64,000 nucleotides of DNA from Deinococcus detaillensis (GCF_007280555.1 NZ_VKDB01000003.1:1-64000), one strand, 5' to 3'; numbered from the stretch's first letter, positions 8,288-17,769 are shown. Translations and numbers: made by a program. Notes: generated by a model from the sequence alone, not told the origin.

Positions 8288-9001
8288 ATGATGATGTCAT
8301 TAACTCAGCACGGCGCAAATCTTTTTCGGCTGGCCCGGTTCGGCCTGATCAACAGCTATCTGGTGCGCGAAGAGGACGGCCTGACTTTAATTGATGCCAA
8401 TTTGCCGGGCAGCGCTCCTACCATTCTTAAGGCGGCTCGGCAAATTGGCCTGCCGATTCTCTGCATCACGCTGACCCACGCACACGGCGATCACATCGGC
8501 AGTTTGGACGCCCTCCGCGCCGCTTTGCCCAATGCTGAGGTCAGCATCAGTGCCCGCGACGCCCGTTTGCTGGCCGGAGACCTCAGCGTGGACGCGGGCG
8601 AGGGGCCGAGCAAGCTCAAAGGCGACTTACGGGGTGCCAAGACCCGCCCAGACCGTTTGCTGCGGGGCGGCGACAAGGTGGGGTCGCTCAGGGCCGTTTC
8701 GGCAGCGGGTCACACGCCCGGTCAACTGGCTTTTCTGGACGGGCGCGACGGCACGCTCATCGCTGGAGACGCTTTTCAGATGGCGGGCGGCTTGGGGGTG
8801 GCTGGACAGCTGCGCTGGCTGTTTCCCTTTCCAGCGCTGGCCACGTGGGACACCCAGCTTGCCGCCGAATCCGCCGCCCGCCTGACCGACTTGGCTCCGT
8901 CGCGGCTGGCGGTGGGGCACGGCTCAGTGCTGGAAAACCCAGTGGCCGCCATGCAAAAAGCAGTGGAGGAGGCCGGGCGCAGGGGGCCGAAAACGGCCTG
9001 A
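8288..9001 (+). CDS. MBL-fold metallo-hydrolase
   Basis: A metallo-beta-lactamase-fold protein of about 237 residues. The zinc motif is THAHGDHIGSLD (HxHxDH); further ligands are in AAGHTPGQLAF, LIAGDAFQ and VGHGS. The substrate is unknown; relatives include glyoxalase II-like and lactonase-like enzymes. Three consecutive ATG codons (8288, 8291, 8294) follow GGGGA, and any may be used; an in-frame start at 8216 would lie inside the promoter. It is divergent from a TetR repressor that probably controls it. The stop overlaps the next start (TGATG), coupling it to the DUF2568 gene. Confidence 0.88.
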   Translation: MMMSLTQHGANLFRLARFGLINSYLVREEDGLTLIDANLPGSAPTILKAARQIGLPILCITLTHAHGDHIGSLDALRAALPNAEVSISARDARLLAGDLSVDAGEGPSKLKGDLRGAKTRPDRLLRGGDKVGSLRAVSAAGHTPGQLAFLDGRDGTLIAGDAFQMAGGLGVAGQLRWLFPFPALATWDTQLAAESAARLTDLAPSRLAVGHGSVLENPVAAMQKAVEEAGRRGPKTA

Positions 9002-9363
9002 TGCGTTTCGCGGTGCAGGCGCTCAGTTTTGCTTGCGAGTTGGCAGCGCTGTGGTTCTTGGCCCAGTGGTTTCTAGCACAGTGAGGCTGGCGACTGGACG
9101 CGGCGCTGTGGCTGCGCGTCTTGGCTGCTGGCTTGGCAGCCTTGCTGGCGGCGGGGGCTTGGGCCATTTGGGCCGCGCCCCGCTTGGCGCTCCGCTTGCC
9201 CGATCCGGCGAGGCTGGGGTTTGAAGTGCTGTTTTACGGGGTGAGTTGCGGGGCACTGTTGGTTCGAGGGCAGAACTTGACAGCCATGGTCTTGGCTGGT
9301 GTGGTGGCCTTGCAGTGGACGGCCTCGTTCGCGCTGCATTTGCGTGGCCGCCGAGCCCGCTGA
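9001..9363 (+). pseudogene. DUF2568 (YrdB-like) membrane protein interrupted by an in-frame TGA
   Basis: Read through, this is a 120-residue protein with four hydrophobic segments that fits the DUF2568 family: ALSFACELAALWFLAQWF, then GWRLDAALWLRVLAAGL, then a WAAPRLALRLPDPARLGFE core. The codon at 9082-9084 is TGA, immediately before GGC TGG. Family members usually have an aromatic-Gly-Trp here, so TGG to TGA is the simplest explanation. Frame and composition are continuous on both sides. Unless the stop is suppressed or is a sequencing error, only a 27-residue peptide is made, possibly with re-initiation at TTG 9121. The start overlaps the MBL-hydrolase stop. Confidence 0.65.
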
Positions 9364-9445
9364 GGCTGCAAGTTTGATAGACTTGAACTCAGTCCAAACT
9401 CAGTTTTCATAAACTTTCCCCACTGATTTCAAGGAGTACCCACCC

Positions 9446-10585
9446 ATGATCGACTTTTCGCTGACCGACGAACAAAAGCAGCTTCAGCAACTCGCCCGCG
9501 ATTTTACCCGCCGCGAAATTACTCCGATTGCCTCCGAGTACGACCAAAAAGAAGAACTGCCCTGGCAAGTCGTGGAAAAGGCTTTTGAAGTGGGCCTCTT
9601 AAACCTCAGCATTCCCGAACATGCGGGCGGCCTGGAGCTGGGCATGCTCGACGAATCGATTATCGGCGAGGAAATCGCTTACGGCTGCATGGGCATTTAC
9701 ACCGTGCTGATGGCTTCAGATCTGGGTATCACGCCGATTGTGGTGGGCGGCACCGAAGAGCAGCAAAAGCGCTTTTTGACGCCGCTGACCGAGAAACCCA
9801 GCCTCGCCGCCTTCGCTCTGTCGGAACCTAATAACGGCTCGGACGCGGCCGCCATGAGCACCACTGCCGTGCTGGACGGCGACGAGTGGGTCATCAACGG
9901 CACCAAGATGTGGATTTCCAACGGCGGTATCGCCGAAATTACGGTGGTGTTCGCCACCACAGACAAAGCGGGCGGCCACCGCGCCACCGTCGCGCTGGTG
10001 GTGCCCAAAGGCGCGGCCGGCTTTTCGTCCAACAAAATCAAGCACAAAATGGGCCAGCGGGCCAGCCTGACCGCTGAACTGGTGTTTGAAAACGTGCGCG
10101 TGCCCAAAGAAAACCAGCTCGGTGGCCTCGGTGACGGCTTCAAAATTGCTATGAAAACGCTCGACAAAACCCGCGTGCCAGTCGCGGCGGGCTCGGTGGG
10201 CGTGGCGCGGCGGGCGCTCGACGAAAGTATTAAGTACGCCAAAGAGCGCGAGGCTTTTGGCAAGCCGATCACCACTTATCAGGCCATTCAGTTCAAGCTG
10301 GCGGAAATGGCGATGGGCATCGAAACGGGCCGCTTGATGACCTGGAAAGCCGCTTGGCTGGTGGATCAAGGAAAACCGCACGCCACGGAAGCCGCCATTG
10401 CCAAAGCCTACTGCTCAGAAATGGCCTTCGACGCCGCCAACGAAGCGATTCAAGTTCACGGCGGTTACGGCTACGTTGGCGAGTACCCAGTCGAAAAACT
10501 GCTGCGCGACGTGAAACTCAACACGATTTACGAAGGAACCAATGAGATTCAGCGGGTCATCATCGCTCGGAATTTACTGAAGTAA
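9446..10585 (+). CDS. Acyl-CoA dehydrogenase
   Basis: A 379-residue FAD enzyme that introduces the alpha-beta double bond in acyl-CoA during fatty acid or branched-chain oxidation. Family features appear in order: FALSEPNNGSDAA (FAD/substrate contact, about 125), NGTKMWISNGG, the REAFGKPITTYQAIQFKLA helix, and the catalytic glutamate region IYEGTNEIQRVIIAR near the C-terminus. AAGGAG precedes the ATG. Chain-length specificity is not evident; it resembles short/medium-chain enzymes. A strong terminator follows, so it is a single-gene unit. Confidence 0.95.
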   Translation: MIDFSLTDEQKQLQQLARDFTRREITPIASEYDQKEELPWQVVEKAFEVGLLNLSIPEHAGGLELGMLDESIIGEEIAYGCMGIYTVLMASDLGITPIVVGGTEEQQKRFLTPLTEKPSLAAFALSEPNNGSDAAAMSTTAVLDGDEWVINGTKMWISNGGIAEITVVFATTDKAGGHRATVALVVPKGAAGFSSNKIKHKMGQRASLTAELVFENVRVPKENQLGGLGDGFKIAMKTLDKTRVPVAAGSVGVARRALDESIKYAKEREAFGKPITTYQAIQFKLAEMAMGIETGRLMTWKAAWLVDQGKPHATEAAIAKAYCSEMAFDAANEAIQVHGGYGYVGEYPVEKLLRDVKLNTIYEGTNEIQRVIIARNLLK

Positions 10586-10588
10586 CAG

Positions 10589-10631
10589 AAAGCCAGTGAA
10601 TGAGGGATTCTCTTTCATTCACTGGCTTTTT
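10589..10631 (+). terminator. Hairpin terminator of the acyl-CoA dehydrogenase gene
   Basis: AAAGCCAGTGAATGA (10589-10603) pairs perfectly with TCATTCACTGGCTTT (10615-10629), followed by further T residues. Confidence 0.85.
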
Positions 10632-10684
10632 ATACCGGGTTTAGTAGAGGTTTGGATTCAATCCAGCCGAAAGCCCCAATGAAT

Positions 10685-10710
10685 AAAAAAGCTGCCTTCT
10701 GAGCGGCTCC
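10685..10710 (-). terminator. Weak hairpin terminator after the 10742 gene
   Basis: On the minus strand GCCGC and GCAGC form an imperfect stem around TCAGAAG and are followed by six T residues, about 30 bases past the stop. Confidence 0.4.
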
Positions 10711-10741
10711 TTTATTTTACACTGCTTCGAACGTTAAACGT

Positions 10742-11287
10742 TTACGGTGTGGCGATGCCCTGTGAAACCTTGATGCCGTTGACAAAAGTTCGCACCGCGA
10801 TATCGTTGGCGCTGTAATCTTTCATCGAAGAATCCACATTCAAAATCAGCATTCGGCCATTGGCGCTCGTCACCAGCATTTCGCGGCGCAGATCGCCATT
10901 TTTGCCGGCTAAAGTATACACGAACTGCGCCCAGGGAATGCCCTGAATGGTCAGCAACTTGGGCGAGAGGGTCTTGAGGCCCGCCACCTGCGCCTTGATC
11001 ACGGCGGGAAATTGGCTGACCAAGCCGCTGACTTCGTTGGGGTTAAGGCTGGTTTGCCGCCACTCAAAGCCCATCGTCACTTTTTTGTCGTTGGTCAAAA
11101 AGACGGCTTCGGGGCGGCTCTGGGCCGGGTAAATTTTTTGAATGGCGGCGGGAGTCAGCGTCAGCAGGGTATCGCTGGTTTCCACGCTGAGCGGCAAATT
11201 GGGGAGCTTGGCGGTGGCGGCTTGGGCCAAACTGGTGGCCAGTAAACCGAAGAACACGGTTGCCGCTCCTTGATAAAGACGCTTCAT
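10742..11287 (-). CDS. Secreted hypothetical protein
   Basis: A 181-residue protein with an N-terminal signal peptide (about 1-23: MKRLYQ, hydrophobic core, AQAATA cleavage region). The mature part is a compact mixed alpha/beta domain without cysteines. I do not recognise a family. It contains DKKVTMGFEWRQTSLNPNEV and GIPWAQFVYTLAGKNGDLRR, which resemble small periplasmic domains that bind or process envelope components, but no function can be given. It is divergent from the GNAT gene. Confidence 0.75.
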   Translation of the reverse strand: MKRLYQGAATVFFGLLATSLAQAATAKLPNLPLSVETSDTLLTLTPAAIQKIYPAQSRPEAVFLTNDKKVTMGFEWRQTSLNPNEVSGLVSQFPAVIKAQVAGLKTLSPKLLTIQGIPWAQFVYTLAGKNGDLRREMLVTSANGRMLILNVDSSMKDYSANDIAVRTFVNGIKVSQGIATP

Positions 11288-11389
11288 GACTTTCAGAGTA
11301 ACGGCTGGCCCACTTCTGACGATGTGTCAAGCATGAGGAATGCTGAACCTTTAATCAGAAACCAAACAGTTTGCAGTAAGTTACGGAAG

Positions 11390-12301
11390 ATGAAGCCTGA
11401 TCCGCGCCGTGTCACTCTTCAAGATTTGCCCGCTTTGATGCCGTTATACGCCGCGCTGCTGAGCCGCCCGCTCACTTTGGAGCGTTTAGAACTGCGCTTC
11501 CAGCGGCTTGAGGCCTGCCCTGAGGTCTCCGCGCAGTGGTTGGTGGAGGAGGAGGGAGCAACGCTGGCTCTCTGCGACTGGGAAGCCAACGACTATGGCA
11601 CGCCGGATTCGCTGCGGCTGAATGTGTGGGTTGAACCTAAAGCACAAGGGCGCGGCTTCGGCACAGCGCTCCTCAAGCTCGCTGAGCAAACGGGCAAACT
11701 CCTGAGCGCCAATATTGCCGACGATGATTCGCCGAGTCTGGCCTGGGCCGAGAAGCGCGGCTTTGTGTTTCACGCCCACCGCTTTGAGAGTAAGCTCGAC
11801 CCCCAAGAGTTTGACCCCGCTCAGTACGCCCAGCCGCTGCCGGAAGGCGTCACGCTGGGTGACATGTCAGGTGCCAGCGCCGCCGAATGGGATGAGCTGA
11901 CGGTCCTCTTGATTGAAACTTTTGCCCAAACGCCGGACGCCCAGAGCTTGCCGAAATGGAGCGTGGAAACGGCCCGCAAAGCTGTGCAGCTCAGTCCCCA
12001 GATGCGCCCCGAGTGGCTGATCTGCGCCTGGCGGGATGGGCAGCTTGTCGGCTTCACGGCGGCGCTGGACATGCCGGGCATGGTCTACAACCAGATGACC
12101 AGCGTGGCCGACACCGCCAAAGGGTTGAGCCTAGCCTACTTGATGAAAGCCGAACTGCTGCGGCGACTGAAAGCGGCGGGCGTCAGTGATGTCCGCACCC
12201 ACAACCACGCTGCCAACCTTGCCATGCTGCGGGTCAATGAAAAGCTGGGCTATGTTCGCCAGCATGGGCGCTGGGAAGTAAGACGGTCGGGTTCAAGCTG
12301 A
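11390..12301 (+). CDS. Tandem GNAT-family N-acetyltransferase
   Basis: A protein of about 303 residues with two GNAT modules. The first has the acetyl-CoA-binding loop VEPKAQGRGFGTALLKLAE (about 85-103); the second (about 165-300) has the degenerate loop SVADTAKGLSLAYLMKAELL and ends NEKLGYVRQHGRWEV. Doubled GNAT proteins often retain one active site. The substrate is unknown. The start ATG 11390 is chosen because upstream in-frame sequence to 11270 overlaps the divergent gene's promoter and is not protein-like. Confidence 0.85.
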   Translation: MKPDPRRVTLQDLPALMPLYAALLSRPLTLERLELRFQRLEACPEVSAQWLVEEEGATLALCDWEANDYGTPDSLRLNVWVEPKAQGRGFGTALLKLAEQTGKLLSANIADDDSPSLAWAEKRGFVFHAHRFESKLDPQEFDPAQYAQPLPEGVTLGDMSGASAAEWDELTVLLIETFAQTPDAQSLPKWSVETARKAVQLSPQMRPEWLICAWRDGQLVGFTAALDMPGMVYNQMTSVADTAKGLSLAYLMKAELLRRLKAAGVSDVRTHNHAANLAMLRVNEKLGYVRQHGRWEVRRSGSS

Positions 12302-12416
12302 CGCGCTCTTAACCTCTTCCTGGTTTTCCTGCCCGCTTCAGTTTTAAGTCAGGCAGCGGGCCAACAGTAAGCAGCATCTGAGTTGGTTTGAATCTGAAGC
12401 TGCTCTGGAGGTTTCC

Positions 12417-13682
12417 ATGTTTACTAAAAAAGCCGTTCTACTGGCCCTGACTGCCGCCCTGCTCGCTTCGCCCGCCCTGGCCAGCGGCGCTACGCTCAGC
12501 CCGCAGAGCATCATCGTCAACCCGGCCCAGCCTGCGCTCGATGTGCGGGTGTGGGTCAACAAAGACCCGCAGGGGCAGGGGATTGCCAACTACCGCATCG
12601 GCGAGCAGATCAGGGTCGGCGTGCAAGTCACCCAAGACGCTTACGTGTACCTGTTTGATGTCAACAGTGTCGGCGAGATCAGTTTATTTGTGCCCAACGG
12701 CTACGACGGCACTCAGGGCAACTTCGTGCGGGCCGGACAGCGGATGGTTTTTCCCGGCAGCGGAGCGCAGTACACCTTGACGGTGGGCGGCCCACGCGGC
12801 CAAGACCGGGTGCTGGCGTTGGCCAGCCGAGTGCCGCTCGATCTGAGCGACATCGCCACCTTTGCCGGATCGCAGGGCTTTGCGGCGGTAACGGTGCAGG
12901 GCGAAGCCAAGCTCGGTGAAGTGCTGTCGGGCGTGGTCAGCAACCTGGACGCCCAAGACTGGGTCACGGCGGTGACGTGGTACGGTGCCGGGCTGCCCGG
13001 CCAAGGCAATCCGCAGGTCACCGGCCCGATTGTGGTGATCGTGCCGCCTACCCAGCCCGCTCCTGTTCAGCCGCTTCCTGTTCAGCCTGCTCCGGTGAGT
13101 CCGACACCCGTTGCCGCCATACAACCCGGCGAGCGGCCCGACCACAGCTTCGATTCGGCCATCCGTGAGGCCTTTGACCGCACCACCGGAGCGCAGGCCC
13201 TCGGCAGCGCCGAAACCTACGTGACGCGCTGGGGCACCGGCGTTTGGCAAAAGTTCACGGGTGCGGCGGCTTACGGCAAAGCGGTGATCTTGCACGCTGA
13301 CGGCAGCAACCGCGCTTTCGCCGTTCACGGGCGCATTTTGGAGCGCTATCTGGCCCTCAGCCAAGCTGAAAACGGCGGCACCAAGCCCCCGACTCGCCTC
13401 GGCTGGGCGGCGGGCGACGAAAAGATCATTCCGCGCAACCTCTACAGCACCACCGGCCTCTACGGATTCTTCCAAACCGGAGCCCTCTACTCCTCCGAGA
13501 AGTACGGCACTTACTGGCTGGTCGGCGATTTGCTCAAAAAGTATCAGGGCCTGGGTGGTTCGGGCAGCTTCCTCGGCTTTCCCACCCGCGACCAGTTTTT
13601 GATGAATGGCGGCTGGGCGGGCGACTTTGAGGGTGGCAGCATTCGCTATCAGAATGGGGTGTATAAGGTCTACCGCAAATAG
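12417..13682 (+). CDS. Exported DUF4384 / LGFP-repeat surface protein
   Basis: A 421-residue secreted protein. A signal peptide (1-22, ending ALAS) is followed by a DUF4384-like beta domain (about 30-150; QIRVGVQVTQDAYVYLFDV and ISLFVPNGYDG), known in Deinococcus envelope proteins. Then comes a Pro/Val-rich linker (about 205-235, repeated QPxPVQP), and a C-terminal part with LGFP-type repeats (RLGWAAGDEKI, FLGFPTRDQF, DFEGGSIRYQNG). LGFP repeats occur in cell-wall-binding proteins, so it probably sits in the envelope. GGAGG lies seven bases before the ATG. Confidence 0.82.
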   Translation: MFTKKAVLLALTAALLASPALASGATLSPQSIIVNPAQPALDVRVWVNKDPQGQGIANYRIGEQIRVGVQVTQDAYVYLFDVNSVGEISLFVPNGYDGTQGNFVRAGQRMVFPGSGAQYTLTVGGPRGQDRVLALASRVPLDLSDIATFAGSQGFAAVTVQGEAKLGEVLSGVVSNLDAQDWVTAVTWYGAGLPGQGNPQVTGPIVVIVPPTQPAPVQPLPVQPAPVSPTPVAAIQPGERPDHSFDSAIREAFDRTTGAQALGSAETYVTRWGTGVWQKFTGAAAYGKAVILHADGSNRAFAVHGRILERYLALSQAENGGTKPPTRLGWAAGDEKIIPRNLYSTTGLYGFFQTGALYSSEKYGTYWLVGDLLKKYQGLGGSGSFLGFPTRDQFLMNGGWAGDFEGGSIRYQNGVYKVYRK

Positions 13683-14012
13683 AGAGCCGCGCCGCTGAGG
13701 AGTGAAGGGTGTCTTCGCGGCGCTTCTGCCGACTCCTTCCACATTCTCTACGGCTGGGCCTCCGTTTACGTTTAGGTGTCGCCGCGTCGAGTATTTGCCC
13801 GACTGGTGGAGCGGGAAGGGGAAGGTTGCACCGAAGCTTTCACGGAGGTGCTGGGGGCGTGGCAGGCTCAAGCAGGTCAGGCTCGGAGTGAGTCACGGCC
13901 AACACATCATAGGTATATTAAGTGTGATGTGTAGAACAATTCTAGCTTGGATGATGCCATTTGTCTTTCTTCTTGACCTTGCCCTTGACCCATCACTCTA
14001 GACTGCTCGGCG
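13683..14012. other. 330-bp gap with a possible gene relic
   Basis: No convincing gene. A stretch from about 13724 reads ASADSFHILYGWASVYV, then TAG, then on in the same frame as VFARLVEREGEGCTEAF...VLGAWQAQAGQ to TAG 13932-13934, with protein-like composition. It may be the remnant of a decayed gene; GTG 13776 could alternatively open a 52-codon frame. The last 100 bases are AT-rich and probably carry the promoter of the glycosyltransferase gene. Confidence 0.3.
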
Positions 14013-15119
14013 ATGGCCCGCCTGTCCGCTCACCTGTTTAAACGCCTGTATCTGGGCGCGGCTTTTGGATTCTTCGCCGTCAAAGGTGCGGTGCTGCTGA
14101 CCAACGCCCTGACTTTTCCAAGGCTGAGCGCGAGGCCGACCCCCACCCGGCGGCCCCGCGTTTCGCTGCTGATTCCGGCCCGCAACGAGGCCTATAACTT
14201 GCCGCGCAGCTTGCCGGGAATGCTGGCGCAGGGCGCAGACGAAGTGATCGTACTCGACGACGCCAGCAGTGACGGCACCGCGCAGGTGGCCCGCAAACTG
14301 GGCGCGAAGGTGATTTGCGGCCAACCTCTGCCGCCGGATTGGTACGGCAAACCGTGGGCCTGTCAGCAGCTTGGCGAAGCGGCCAGCGGAGATATTCTGA
14401 TTTTTACCGACGCCGACGTGGCTTGGAAGGCGGGCGCACTCGGCGCAGTGCTGCACGAGCTGGAGAGCAAGCAGGCCGACCTGCTGAGCGTGCTGCCCCG
14501 CCCCGAGCGCCTGACGCTGGGCGCTCGTGTTTTGACGCCGCTGGTGGACGCGGTGATGCTGTGCTACCTGCCCTACCCGATGACCCAGTGGCCGCAGCCG
14601 AGCCTTAGCAGCGGCAACGGCCAACTGATGGCCTTTCGCCGCGCCACCTATGAGCGCATTGGCGGCTACAGCGGCGTCCGCACCCAGATTCTGGAAGACA
14701 CCCAACTGGCCCGCCGCCTCAAAGCGCAGGGCGGGCGGCTGGGCTTGGCCCTCGGTGCGGAGTGCATCGGCGTGACCATGTACGGCAGTTATCCGGCCTC
14801 GGTGGAGGGGTTCGGTAAAAATACCCTGGCGATCCATTTGCACTCGCGCCCGCTGCTGATCTTGTCGGGCCTGTGGCATTTGGCGGTCTACGCTCTACCC
14901 TGGGTATTGCCCGCTTCGGTGTTGCCTGCGGTGCGCTGGCTGCGGCTGCTGGGCCTCCTCGAGCGCAGCTTGGTCAACGGAGTGACGGGCCGCACCCGCC
15001 CGCTGGATTTGGCGGAGGGGTTGCTCGCACCGGTTACGCCGCTGCTGGCGCTTCCGGCTTACCGCCGCGCCCTCGGCAAGCGGGTGACTTGGAAGGGCAG
15101 GACGTACGTGCAGAAGTAA
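14013..15119 (+). CDS. Family 2 glycosyltransferase, membrane-anchored
   Basis: A 368-residue GT-A-fold glycosyltransferase. The catalytic domain (about 45-260) has [18 protein letters not shown], the nucleotide-sugar site [11 protein letters not shown], the DADVAW metal-binding motif and an acceptor/base motif [11 protein letters not shown]. An N-terminal hydrophobic segment (about 12-32) and C-terminal hydrophobic helices (about 285-345) suggest attachment to the cytoplasmic membrane. Relatives glycosylate carotenoids or lipids; carotenoid or glycolipid decoration is a reasonable guess in Deinococcus, but the substrate cannot be read from sequence. Confidence 0.85.
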   Translation: MARLSAHLFKRLYLGAAFGFFAVKGAVLLTNALTFPRLSARPTPTRRPRVSLLIPARNEAYNLPRSLPGMLAQGADEVIVLDDASSDGTAQVARKLGAKVICGQPLPPDWYGKPWACQQLGEAASGDILIFTDADVAWKAGALGAVLHELESKQADLLSVLPRPERLTLGARVLTPLVDAVMLCYLPYPMTQWPQPSLSSGNGQLMAFRRATYERIGGYSGVRTQILEDTQLARRLKAQGGRLGLALGAECIGVTMYGSYPASVEGFGKNTLAIHLHSRPLLILSGLWHLAVYALPWVLPASVLPAVRWLRLLGLLERSLVNGVTGRTRPLDLAEGLLAPVTPLLALPAYRRALGKRVTWKGRTYVQK

Positions 15120-15191
15120 GCGGAGCAGGCCCGCCTCGACTTGCTGAATCTTGGCGTCGACGAATAAAATTGACTGACGAGGCAACGGCAT

Positions 15192-15773
15192 TCATGTAAG
15201 CGCAGACTTAAGCAGCTTGCTCAACTCGGCGGGGCGGTAGAGTCGGCGGGCGTCGAGCCGCAAAAGCGGCAACCGCGCACTGGCGAACAAGGTGTCCTTG
15301 ACGGCGTCGCGGTACTGCTGCTGGTCGTTTTCGTGCGACGCGCCGTCGAGCTCGATGCCCAGCACCGGCCTGTACTGAGCGCGGGCCACGATCAAAAAGT
15401 CAACGTGCTTGTCTCGCAGGCGGCCCAGCACGGCTTGGCGCTCGCCGCCGCTGGCTTTGATCATCATCAGGTCGTTGAGGCGCACATTGGGAAAAGCGAT
15501 GTAGGGGCCGCCTTGCAAGGCTTCCAGCAAGGTTTCGTAAAACTGGCCTTCGCTGCGGCTGAAAAAATACTGCTTGGCCTGAACGGGGAAGCTGGCTGGG
15601 ATTTGACTCCCCTCGGCTGTGGTTCCTCCGGCTGTGGTTCTCACTGCGGCAACTTTGCCGGAGGGCGCTGACCGGAGACGTTTGCGCGGCTGAGGCTTGC
15701 GGGCCGCTTTGCGCCGGAACCAGGCAACAAACCAGATCACGGCTGCCAACAGCAGCAAGGCAAGAAATTCCAT
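15192..15773 (-). CDS. DUF2726-family membrane-anchored protein
   Basis: About 193 residues. One N-terminal transmembrane helix (MEFLALLLLAAVIWFVAWF) is followed by a basic linker and a C-terminal DUF2726 domain (about 75-190). That domain is related to restriction-endonuclease-like folds: FYETLLEALQG, DFLIVARAQYRPVLGIELDGASH and KDTLFASARLPLLRLDAR. The D...E-x-D arrangement could be a nuclease active site. The start at ATG 15773 removes an unlikely 11-residue polar extension before the membrane helix. Confidence 0.82.
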   Translation of the reverse strand: MEFLALLLLAAVIWFVAWFRRKAARKPQPRKRLRSAPSGKVAAVRTTAGGTTAEGSQIPASFPVQAKQYFFSRSEGQFYETLLEALQGGPYIAFPNVRLNDLMMIKASGGERQAVLGRLRDKHVDFLIVARAQYRPVLGIELDGASHENDQQQYRDAVKDTLFASARLPLLRLDARRLYRPAELSKLLKSALT

Positions 15774-15885
15774 GCTGGCTAGGCTATGTGGGGATGAGTC
15801 ACACAATCAAGTACGGCAAGTACAGCTCGGTCAGCACGCCGGCCCCAGTTGAGCAACTTGACTGCTCCAAGCGTCAGCCGAAAAC

Positions 15886-15917
15886 GCAAAAGCCCACTTT
15901 TTACGGTGGGCTTTTGC
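15886..15917 (-). terminator. Hairpin terminator after tRNA-Arg
   Basis: GCAAAAGCCCAC (15886-15897) pairs with GTGGGCTTTTGC (15906-15917), about 14 bases beyond the tRNA 3' end. Confidence 0.75.
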
Positions 15918-15930
15918 ATTGCCGTGCTGG

Positions 15931-16007
<77 letters not shown>

Positions 16008-16169
16008 ATATTTGGGGTGCTGAAAACTCGAAAGTTCCCACGTTCCCGACCGAAGAACTGTAGCACCTCTGCGCCACGTTTTGAAGTCTGGATGCTTTGC
16101 GCCCTCGTCCGCTCCTCAAGCTCGCCCGCCGTCAGAGTTGCGTGAGGCGTGTTTCTTTACGCTCTCAGG

Positions 16170-17303
16170 ATGGAAGCGCTTTCTCAAGACGTGTTGCACG
16201 AACTTCTCACCCTCATCGTCAAAGCCGGAGCCAGCGATGTTCACTTTCGGGCGGGCAGCCCAGCCAGCGGGCGCGTCTGCGGAGAGCTGCGCCGCTTCGG
16301 GGCCGAGCGCCTGAGCGCCGAACAAATGGAGCAGTTTACCCGCCTGATGCTGCCCCGCGCCGATCAATGGAGCGAATTCACTGTGCGGCGCGACGCTGAC
16401 TTTGCTTACAGCGTGCCGGGCCTGGCCCGCTTTAGGGTCAACGCTTATTATCAGCGCGGCTCCATCGGCATGATTATGCGGGTTATCGAAGACAAACCGA
16501 TTCCTACCTTCGAGCAGCTCGGCCTGCCGCAAACCACCTTCGAGTCGCTGGTGGCCCACGAGCGCGGCCTGATTTTGGTGACTGGCCCCACCGGAAGCGG
16601 CAAAACCACCACCCTGGCCTCGATGATCGATCACATCAACGCCCACGAGCCAGTCAACATCTTGACGCTCGAAGATCCGATTGAGATCTTGCACCCGGAT
16701 AAGCGGGCCAGCGTTTCTCAGCGCGAACTCGGCAGCGACACCCTCTCGTTCGCGGCGGGCCTGCGGGCCTCGATGCGCCAAGACCCCGACGTGATCTTGA
16801 TCGGTGAAATGCGCGACAAGGAGACGGTCGAAGCGGCCCTCTCGGCAGCGCAAACCGGCCATCTGGTGTTCAGCACCCTGCACACCATGGACGCCATGCG
16901 GACGGTGACGCGCATCATCGATTTTTTTGCGCCGCACGAGCGCCACCAGATTCGGCAGGGCCTGTCCGAGAGCTTGGTGGGCGTGGTCAGCCAGCGCTTG
17001 CTGACCAAAGTCGGCGGCGGGCGGGTGCTGGGATTAGAAGTGATGCTCGGCACGTCCACCATCCGTGAGTGCCTCAAGCAGGAAGACAAATTCGAGGAAA
17101 TTAAGCAGGCCGTCGAGGAAGGCTCGCTGCACGGGATGCAGACCTTCGATCAGCATCTGGTGGAACTGGTGCGCTTGGGCCAGCTCAGCCGCGAGGACGC
17201 CTTGCAAGCCGCCACCCGCCCCCACGAAGTCAAGATCAAATTGATGCAGATCAGTTATGCTTCGGCGCAGGCTACGCGGCCCATCGAAGTGGCGGCGAGT
17301 TAA
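16170..17303 (+). CDS. pilT: Type IV pilus retraction ATPase PilT
   Basis: A 377-residue hexameric ATPase that depolymerises type IV pili, driving twitching and DNA uptake. Motifs in order: Walker A GPTGSGKTTTLASM, Asp box ILTLEDPIEI, Walker B DPDVILIGEMRD, His box GHLVFSTLHTMDA. The start is ATG 16170 (MEALSQDVLHELL), downstream of a TACGCT box; an earlier in-frame ATG at 16149 lies upstream of that. It stands alone between tRNA genes. PilT and PilU are hard to separate by eye; the C-terminal AIRNLIRE-type motif is not obvious, so PilU is an alternative. Confidence 0.92.
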   Translation: MEALSQDVLHELLTLIVKAGASDVHFRAGSPASGRVCGELRRFGAERLSAEQMEQFTRLMLPRADQWSEFTVRRDADFAYSVPGLARFRVNAYYQRGSIGMIMRVIEDKPIPTFEQLGLPQTTFESLVAHERGLILVTGPTGSGKTTTLASMIDHINAHEPVNILTLEDPIEILHPDKRASVSQRELGSDTLSFAAGLRASMRQDPDVILIGEMRDKETVEAALSAAQTGHLVFSTLHTMDAMRTVTRIIDFFAPHERHQIRQGLSESLVGVVSQRLLTKVGGGRVLGLEVMLGTSTIRECLKQEDKFEEIKQAVEEGSLHGMQTFDQHLVELVRLGQLSREDALQAATRPHEVKIKLMQISYASAQATRPIEVAAS

Positions 17304-17343
17304 GACCGCCTCCGAGTCAGTACAGCGCCAGCACTTGATCAGC

Positions 17344-17374
17344 AAAAAGCCCCCAAAGCGGGGGCCATTTTTTT
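17344..17374. terminator. Bidirectional terminator between pilT and tRNA-Gly
   Basis: GCCCCC (17349-17354) pairs with GGGGGC (17360-17365). On the plus strand it is followed by seven T residues, and on the minus strand by five. Confidence 0.85.
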
Positions 17375-17392
17375 GCTGCGAAGCTTTGTTCG

Positions 17393-17466
<74 letters not shown>

Positions 17467-17562
17467 TTAAACCCTGCCATCTAAGCACCAGCTATTTAAG
17501 CACTCAGGGCCAAGTCCCTAACCCAGCAGAATTGACCCTGTAAGCGCCCATGCGCGTGACAT

Positions 17563-17639
<77 letters not shown>

Positions 17640-17763
17640 TCACCACGCGCAGAAAGGAGTATAGCAGAGTTCGCGCCAATCACAAGCCTGCTCGTTGGTG
17701 CCCGTCTATTCGGCTTAGTGGGTGTTAGGCCGCTTGGCTCTCGCTGCACGTCGGCGCGGCGCG

Positions 17764-17769
17764 TAAGCT
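17764..17769 (+). promoter_or_regulatory. -10 box of a leaderless promoter (17775 gene)
   Basis: TAAGCT ends five bases before ATG 17775. Confidence 0.5.

Noticed and set aside
12684..13871. 395-codon leftward frame opposite the LGFP protein
   Set aside because: Antisense shadow of a gene with signal peptide and domains; no start context.
13702..14001. 99-codon rightward frame
   Set aside because: Composition is not protein-like, no ribosome site, and it runs through the AT-rich promoter of the next gene.
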